Notes under the pieces: generated by a model
What the model was told of the DNA's origin: nothing
The model's database searches: none
Seen by the model: the letters and a program-made list of their open reading frames with translations, nothing else
DNA from: Dunaliella salina
Taxonomy: Eukaryota; Chlorophyta; Chlorophyceae; Chlamydomonadales; Dunaliellaceae
Assembly (NCBI GenBank): GCA_002284615.2
Contig: MU070369.1
Coordinates: 29,187 to 42,346 of the forward strand
Direction: 5' to 3'
DNA length: 13,160 bases
Made by a program: the position numbers and the translations under genes
Part shown: positions 8,264 to 13,160 of the stretch, in pieces
How the letters are laid out: every line of letters starts with the position of its first letter
Numbering within the stretch: position 1 is the first letter of the stretch

Positions 8264-8567
8264 GTGCGTGGCGATTGAGAAAATGAGGCAAATGAGCAAA
8301 TGAGGCAAATGAGCAAATTAGGCTACCACCTGCAGTGCGTGGCAAATGAGGCTGCCTCCTGCAGTGCGTGGCAAATGAGGCTACCACCTGCAGTGCGTGG
8401 NAGGCTGCCTCCTGCAGTGCGTGGCAAATGAGGCTACCACCTGCAGTGCGTGGTAAATGAGGCTGCCACCTGCAGTGCGTGGCAAATGAGGCTACCGCCT
8501 GCAGTGCGTGGCAAATGAGGCTGCCACCTGCAGTGCGTGGCAAATGAGGCTACCACCTGCGGTCTGA
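8243..8567 (+). repeat. 29-bp exon-D donor echo array
   Basis: About ten copies of a 29-bp unit: CAAATGAGGCT followed by RCC-rich sequence, then CTGCAGTGCGTGG. The first copy (8243-8271) is the end of exon D plus its donor. After a 42-bp segment of shorter CAAATGAG repeats, regular copies run from 8314 to about 8567. Units with GCTACC and GCTGCC strictly alternate, so the effective repeat is a 58-bp dimer. Each copy keeps the donor-like GTGCGT. An ambiguous base at 8401 and a shortened unit suggest that the assembly is collapsed here. Confidence 0.93.
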
Positions 8568-10160
8568 GCCAATTCTGCCAACTCGCCTTTTCAAGTCCAA
8601 ATGATCCATGAAAGCAGTTTTTTTTCCATCCGTGAGGGCTTATGGACTAAAGGGCCGATGGATTGGCAGCGCACCTGTGATCCTCAGATTAGTCAAATTT
8701 CATGATGTCGTCTAAGGTGTACATGTGTTCGTAGGAATTATGTGCTGTAAGCTTTTTTGGGGGCTGTCAGGCTGAGAAATGCATGCAGCCAGAAAAGCGT
8801 CTTAATACCCCATGACTAGAGAGGCAGAACAAGTGTTTCAGTTGTGGCAAACAGAAACAATCGCTGTGGCTGTATCTCCCGGTTTTTGAGCAGCAATGGC
8901 ACAGGCTTTTGAGCGTGAGCCTCTTTGCTTGTTGTGGACAATGCCTCTGGCAGCAAGGCTGGACTGAGCCTGCTGTGTGTGCAAGGTGCCAAACTGGTAC
9001 CTCAAGTCACCCACTGGCTTCATTCTCAGAGGGCTAGCTAGCTACTCAAACATGGACTTCTTTAGAATCATAAACAGGCCAGACCGACTTTAAAAATAAA
9101 AGATGATAAATACAAGATAAAGCTGACAATAGTGCAAACTCATAATGGCTAAGGAACTCCTCTCAAAACAGCCTGAGCAGTGCAACCACAAACATGAACT
9201 CCAACGTCCCACTGACCTGTTTTACTTGCAATGCCTTCTCGCCAAAGTAGACTTTTGTCAAGAATGAGGGTGTAAAACATATGGCGCTTATATTTGCGTC
9301 AAAAGGGTTTGCCCTGTGCCCATATGTCAGCTCGTTGTGCATGCTTGAAGGTAAAACCATGTGCTTTTTGTGCTTGCTTGAAGGTAAAAATCAGCAAGGC
9401 ACAGAAAAGCAGAGAAGCGACAGTGGGGTTCAAATGAGCCCTAGATTGCTTGGTTTTGGAATGATCCCTGCACAAGGAAAAGCAAGCAGTAGCTACAAAG
9501 GCAATGGAACCATGCTTTCATTTTTTAAGGAAGAGAGGATCCCTAAAGCCAAGGCAGCATTTATCTCGACCATTTTGAGAGAAGAACAGGAAAAGGTCAA
9601 AGGGGATCTTCAACAAATCTAGCAATGCCTGAATGCCTTTGAATACGAAGATTGGAGAAAATTTCATACCAGCACCAGGGTAAAAGAAGCACCTAAGGCA
9701 ACCTACAATTCCAGGTGTATAGTTCATCGTGTCTCACGTCATACCGCAACGCATGCTTTTCAGCTAGCTTTTTGCTATGAAATGGCCACTTCCCGCATGC
9801 TAAAGACCGACTTTTGAAACAAAGTATGACCTTTCTCGTGCAGTTTGGGCACGATTGAGAGCAGTCAATTCATCAATTCAGAATTAGTGGTAGATTATGT
9901 GGCCAGATTTCACTTTCCCATGCTTCCATGTTGACATGTCAGTGACCCATGCTGGCTGACAACCCACCAGGTCCTCACTTGTCATCTTTGAAGGGCTCTT
10001 TGCTGAGTTATGTCTAGGCCTGTGAGCCTGAGTGAGGAAACTTCTCCTTAATGCACGCAGCTTGACTTGGCTTGCGCAGTCTTCTCTTTACATTCTTTTT
10101 AGTAGCAACCTCAGATCCTGGGTCCTGGCATGCATTCCAGATCCCCCCTTATGTTTCATG
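8568..10160 (+). other. TDP1 intron 4, non-array part
   Basis: Intron 4 runs from 8264 to 10412. Exons D and E join directly with in-family spacing, so no further exon is needed here. The part between the arrays contains one unassigned ORF (9281-9622), a TTTTTTGGGGG run near 8753 and GCTAGCTAGC near 9034. No RNA gene or recognisable mobile element was seen. Confidence 0.6.
9281..9622 (+). other. Unassigned 113-codon ORF in intron 4
   Basis: Open frame whose C-terminal half looks protein-like ('MLSFFKEERIPKAKAAF', then a charged 'EEQEKVKGDLQQI' end). Its N-terminal part contains a 33-bp direct duplication around GCTTGAAGGTAAAA (9343-9356 and 9376-9389), giving two 'LEGK' units. I do not recognise a family. 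It does not fit between the TDP1 exons. It could be a relic of inserted coding sequence, a nested gene fragment or chance. Confidence 0.2.
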
Positions 10161-10164
10161 CTCT

Positions 10165-10412
10165 TCGTGCACAGAAGCAAGGCTTGATCATCCAGGCTAT
10201 CCGCTTGCATAATTTTATCGCACTCGTGCACAGGATCAAGCCTTCAGAATGATATCTCCACACTCGTGCACAGGAACAAGTTTGAGCATCCAGGCCATCC
10301 GCCCGCATGATTTCATCATATCCGTGCACAGGAACAAGACTTGAGCAAGTTTGCTCCACACTCGTGCACAGGAGCAAGACTTGAGCATGATATTTCCGCA
10401 CCCTGTGCACAG
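10165..10412 (+). repeat. Exon-E acceptor echo array
   Basis: Five imperfect copies of 'CGTGCACAG + start of exon E' precede the true exon. Exon-like starts fall at 10175, 10234, 10274, 10332 and 10372, then exon E at 10413. Spacings are 59, 40, 58, 40 and 41 bp: long copies keep the segment matching 'QAIRLHNF', and short copies lack it, so the units alternate. The copy at 10175 still reads 'KQGLIIQAIRLHNF' in the gene's frame. The acceptor at 10331 is 81 bp upstream and open in frame, so its use would insert 27 codons. Confidence 0.9.
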
Positions 10413-10556
10413 GAACAAGACTTGATCCTCAAGGCCATTCGTCTCCATGATTTCTCGAGCGCACGTGTTTTCTTGGTGCCCAGCGTCCCCGGGCAGCACA
10501 GTGGGAGTGCGCTGCACAAGTACGGCCACATGCGGCTGAGGCACTTGTTGCAACAG
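10413..10556 (+). CDS. TDP1: TDP1 exon E (end of visible N-terminal domain)
   Basis: Residues 140-187, 48 complete codons, phase 0 at both ends. It contains 'HDFSSARVFLVPSVPG' and then 'HSGSALHKYGHMRLRHLLQ', matching the family segments 'FDFSxAxVxLIxSVPG' and 'HxGxxLKKWGHMKLRxIL'. The acceptor is CTGTGCACAG at 10403-10412 and the donor CAACAG|GTAAGA at 10556/10557. Read-through meets TGA at 10569-10571. The exon is flanked on both sides by tandem copies of its own edges. The catalytic HKD of the C-terminal half should lie several exons downstream and is not in the window. Confidence 0.9.
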
Positions 10557-10993
10557 GTAAGAGGTACATGAGTGGCATACTTGGTGCTCTAGGTGGGACA
10601 GATGCAAGGGATATGACACATGCAAGTGAGATCCTTGCAGCACAGTGGGAGTGCGCTGCACAAGTACGGCCACATGCGGCTGAGGCACTTGCTGCAACAG
10701 GTAAGAGGTACATGAGCGGCGTACTTGGTGCGCTAGGCGGGACGTATGCAAGGGATATGACACATGCAAGTGAGATCCTTGCAGCACAGTGGGAGTGCGC
10801 TGCACAAGTACGGCCACATGCGGCTGAGGCACTTGNTGCAACAGGTAAGNGGTACANNAGNGGCATACTTGGTGCTCTAGGTGGGACNGATGCAAGGGAT
10901 ATGACACATGCAAGTGAGATCCTTGCAGCACAGTGGGAGTGCGCTGCACAAGTACGGCCACATGCGGCTGAGGTACTTGTTGCAACAGGTAAG
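10493..10993 (+). repeat. 144-bp exon-E donor echo repeat
   Basis: Unit starts (GCAGCACAGTGGGAGTGCG) at 10493 inside exon E, then 10637, 10781 and 10925: exactly 144 bp each, with the last copy partial. Each unit carries the last 64 exon bases, the donor CAACAGGTAAG (GT at 10557, 10701, 10845 and 10989) and about 80 intron bases that look like degenerate copies of the exon tail. Ambiguous bases at 10836, 10850, 10857-10858, 10861 and 10888 fall mainly where copies differ. Because 144 is a multiple of 3, long ORFs cross the array on both strands. Confidence 0.95.
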
Positions 10994-11990
10994 GTATATG
11001 CAAGCAAGGTCCTTGGTGCGAGAGTCATCACATGAGGATGAAAGATTCTGCAACACCTAAGATACACACACGGAGGAGGTGCTCGCTGCCTGCGGTGGAA
11101 CACATGCAAGCGAGGTCCTCGCTGCAACAGTTATCTCATGTGGAGAAGAGGTGTTCCTGCTGCAATAATTTATAAAAGACACCACGAAAGTGTACTTACT
11201 GTAACAGGTATGACACATGCAAACGAGATCCTTGGTGCAACAAGCAGAACACATGCAACAGACGTACTTGCTGCAACAGTTGCAACACATGCAAGTGAGA
11301 TCCTTGATGCAACAAGTAGGACACATACGACTGAGGTACCTGCTGCAACTGGGTATGACGCACGCAACAAGTAAAACACATGCGACTGAGGTGCCTGCTG
11401 CATTTGGTACTACACATGCTAGTGGGATCCTTGGCGCAACATGAAGGACACATACGATTGAGGTACTTGCTGCAACAGGTGGGACAAATGCAAGTGGGAT
11501 CCTTGGTGCAACATGTAGGACATACGACTGAGGTACTTGCTGCAACTATGTATGACGCATGCAACGAGTAAAACACATGCAACTGAGGTACCTGCTGCAT
11601 TCAAAACAACAAATGCTTGTGGGATCCTTGGCGCAACATGTAGGACACATACGATTGTGATACCTGCTGCATTTGGTACGACACATGCTAGTGGGATCCT
11701 TGGCGCAACAAGTTGGACATGTACGGCTGAGGTACTTGCTGCAACAGGAGGGACACATGCGAGTGGGATCCTTGGCGCAAGAAGTAGGACACATACGATT
11801 GAGGTACTCGCTGCAACAGGAGGGACACATGCAAGTGGGATCCTTGGCGCAACAAGTAGGACACATACGATTGAGGTACCCGCTGCAACAGGTGCGACAC
11901 ATGCAAGTGGGATCCTTGGCGCAACATGTAGGACACGTGCACATGAGGTACTTGCTGCAACAGGTAGGACACATGTGAGATCCTTGCTCA
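10994..11990 (+). repeat. 36-bp monomer array derived from the exon-E tail and donor
   Basis: About 1 kb of 36-bp monomers related to exon E positions 10525-10556 plus its donor. Two types alternate. Type B (ACACATACGATTGAGGTAC, then TTGCTGCAACAGGTRGG) keeps the exon tail and translates as 'GHIRLRYLLQQ'. Type A (ACACATGCAAGTGGGATCC, then TTGGCGCAACAAGTAGG) gives 'GHMQVGSLAQQ' and carries a GGATCC site. The 72-bp dimer spacing is exact between 11753, 11825 and 11897. Monomers from about 11000 to 11215 are the most diverged. CAACAGGT donor-like sites persist in type B. Confidence 0.92.
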
Positions 11991-12116
11991 CAGCAGGGGG
12001 GCCAAGGGCATCTCGAAAAGGGTAGGCCAAGCCTGTGGGTCCCCTTTCTATCCAGACGACCCTAACAAAATGTTTTCTGCGAATTGTGCACTGCCCTAGT
12101 GTTATGCTGCACAGCC

Positions 12117-12153
12117 GCTGTGCTGTGCTGTGCTGTGCTGTGCTGTGCTGTGC
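12117..12153. repeat. (GCTGT)n pentanucleotide microsatellite
   Basis: Uninterrupted tandem GCTGT units, about seven copies. It is unrelated to the exon-derived arrays. Confidence 0.93.
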
Positions 12154-12175
12154 GGCTGCCAAGGCACCTAGTGCA

Positions 12176-12289
12176 TTTGTTTGACCGCGTGTTCCTTGCA
12201 AAGGCCATGTGCTGTGTGGCTGAAGGGAGGGTTGTGCATAGACTTGTTTAACCGCATCTCCCCTGCAAAAGTAATGTACTGCGTGGCTG
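12176..12289 (+). repeat. 47-bp direct duplication, period 67 bp
   Basis: Two imperfect copies, 12176-12222 and 12243-12289, share TTGTTTRACCGC, a CCTTGCAAA/CCCTGCAAA core and a GTGGCTG end. The function is unknown. It resembles the local duplications elsewhere in this gene but has no visible exon source. Confidence 0.75.
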
Positions 12290-12562
12290 CTGCGGCAGAA
12301 TGTGCAGAAACCAGCTAAGTTGTGTGCTGTGCTGTTGCTGAGGCGAGTTGCGCATGAGCAAGGCAATTCTGTTCAGTCAGTATTGCTCGGCGCCATTCTC
12401 TTACTGGCTTGCCATGCTGCATTCCTGCAGTGCATTCTTTTAAGGCTTTACCTGCCTTTCACTCTGTGCAGCAGGGCCAGATCACTCGCAGGGTTGGGAG
12501 TCCCTAGTTGCGTGAATAGTGGCTAGCATGCACACTCGCCATGTCAAATTGTGTATTTTCAG

Positions 12563-12601
12563 AGCGATTCCAGGTGGAGAGGGGCCCCCATTGTTCCACA
12601 A
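12563..12601 (+). CDS. TDP1: Candidate TDP1 exon F (start only)
   Basis: After the acceptor GTGTATTTTCAG (12551-12562), phase 0 as required by exon E, the frame reads 'SDSRWRGAPIVPQ'. In TDP1 the segment after 'GHMKLRxIL' is a short variable stretch and then '(K/R)xAPLVxQFSSLGSLDEKW'. 'RGAPIVPQ' fits the beginning, but the invariant 'FSSLGSL' is replaced by a Glu/Lys-rich run ('PAEEEKKEKDMQ') in a frame open to a TGA at 12770. The exon may end early at an unrecognised donor, be disrupted, or be a false match. The end given marks only the part that resembles the family. Confidence 0.42.
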
Positions 12602-13128
12602 CCAGCAGAAGAAGAAAAGAAGGAAAAAGACATGCAGGCCCTTTCTCTTTGCATCAAGGAAAAGCTCCCCATCAAGCAAGGGTCTAACAGGGTCCTTAAG
12701 TCAAGGACCTCACACCAAATTACCACTCCTGCTCTCCCCAAGGCTTTAGACCTTTTATATCACCTAGGGTGAAAGGTGCCGAGTTCTGTCTTCTGTCAAA
12801 TTGGTTCATTAGCATATTTCGATTGTGCGGAGATAGTGGTGCTTCAGGTGTCATGTGCAACCAACAGGCTCACACAACCATGAGGTAGCATATCTTCTGT
12901 CAGATTGGTTCAGCCTAGAAGGTGCAAATGGGGTGAAGCAAGGGAAAATGTGGCCTGGACAGCCTTAGCTCTTTCAACTGGTTTTGGGGGGCTCAGTGTT
13001 CAGCATCTAGGCACAAAAGAAAGCCCATGAGGCCTGTGGTGATGCAGCAGCTGGAGCATGATAGCAGGAAAGCATGTGTGGACTCGAGCGCCGGGCTGCG
13101 CAAGTCCCCAGCTTGTCAGCGACGTCAA

Positions 13129-13129
<1 letters not shown>
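12602..13129. other. Unassigned 3' region
   Basis: No later TDP1 exon (the 'QFSSLGSL' segment or second HKD) was recognised. A 20-bp direct repeat, TCTTCTGTCARATTGGTTCA, occurs at 12789-12808 and 12893-12912 with one mismatch. Nothing else is supported. Confidence 0.6.

Positions 13130-13160
<31 letters not shown>
13130..13160. repeat. (TG)n microsatellite at right edge
   Basis: Pure TG repeat running off the window, the same class as the left edge. Likely a contig-breaking repeat. Confidence 0.97.

Larger units (their letters stand above)
11991..12562. other. Non-array part of the intron after exon E
   Basis: Contains a (GCTGT)n pentanucleotide tract of about seven units (12117-12153) and a 47-bp imperfect direct duplication (12176-12222 and 12243-12289, period 67 bp) built around TTGTTTRACCGC and ending in GTGGCTG. 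No exon was recognised before the candidate at 12563. Confidence 0.7.

Noticed and set aside
8264..8567. CRISPR array, because of the 29-bp repeated unit
   Set aside because: The units are directly adjacent with no unique spacers, the host is eukaryotic, and the unit is the exon D end plus its donor.
10236..11003. 255-codon minus-strand ORF with a 48-residue repeat
   Set aside because: It is the shadow of the exact 144-bp repeat on the opposite strand of TDP1 exon E.
10568..11035. Plus-strand repeat protein ORF (155 codons)
   Set aside because: It reads the 144-bp array in a frame different from exon E and arises only because 144 is a multiple of three.
11419..12366. 315-codon minus-strand ORF, the longest in the window
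   Set aside because: Most of it is the translated 36-bp array. A monomer divisible by three keeps several frames open on both strands. No domain is seen and the plus strand explains the sequence as exon-E echoes.

Overview
This is nuclear eukaryotic DNA. It has large GT-AG introns, minisatellites and sparse coding sequence, and (TG)n microsatellites lie at both ends, probably where the assembly broke. The organism cannot be named from the sequence. The one gene I recognise resembles plant, algal and protist versions of its family more than animal ones, so an alga or other protist is a reasonable but uncertain guess.

The recognisable content is one plus-strand gene spread over about 10 kb: tyrosyl-DNA phosphodiesterase 1 (TDP1), the phospholipase-D-superfamily enzyme that removes stalled topoisomerase I from DNA 3' ends. 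Five exons splice together with matching phases: A 2830-3011, B 7065-7119, C 7714-7790, D 8161-8263 and E 10413-10556. They encode 187 residues of the N-terminal catalytic domain. The first HKD-type motif (H72, K74) and the N92 and Q103 positions have the spacing I know from human TDP1 (H263/K265/N283/Q294). A sixth exon near 12563 is weaker. The N-terminal exons and the second HKD half are not seen and presumably lie outside the window.

The unusual part is the minisatellites. Most of the tandem-repeat sequence is built from the edges of this gene's own exons, each unit carrying the splice site. Upstream of exon A, degenerate copies of 'acceptor + start of exon A' run from about 1258 to 2829, broken by a 0.5-kb unrelated stretch. 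Downstream of exon D, a 29-bp array repeats 'end of exon D + donor'. Upstream of exon E, five copies repeat 'acceptor + start of exon E'. Downstream of exon E, about 1.4 kb repeats 'end of exon E + donor', first as 144-bp units and then as 36-bp monomers in 72-bp dimers. One weaker echo lies before exon D, and an intron-only duplication lies before exon B. In several arrays two unit types alternate.

Layout: 1-63 TG repeat; 64-1257 unassigned sequence with a perfect 28-bp palindrome and a weak minus-strand coding candidate; 1258-2829 exon-A echo array; 2830-3011 exon A; 3012-7064 large intron with G/C-rich dispersed elements, a GC-rich patch and a 23-bp-arm hairpin; 7065-8263 exons B, C and D; 8264-10412 intron with the 29-bp array, an unassigned ORF and the exon-E acceptor array; 10413-10556 exon E; 10557-11990 exon-E donor arrays; 11991-13160 unassigned sequence with short repeats, the candidate exon F and the closing TG repeat.
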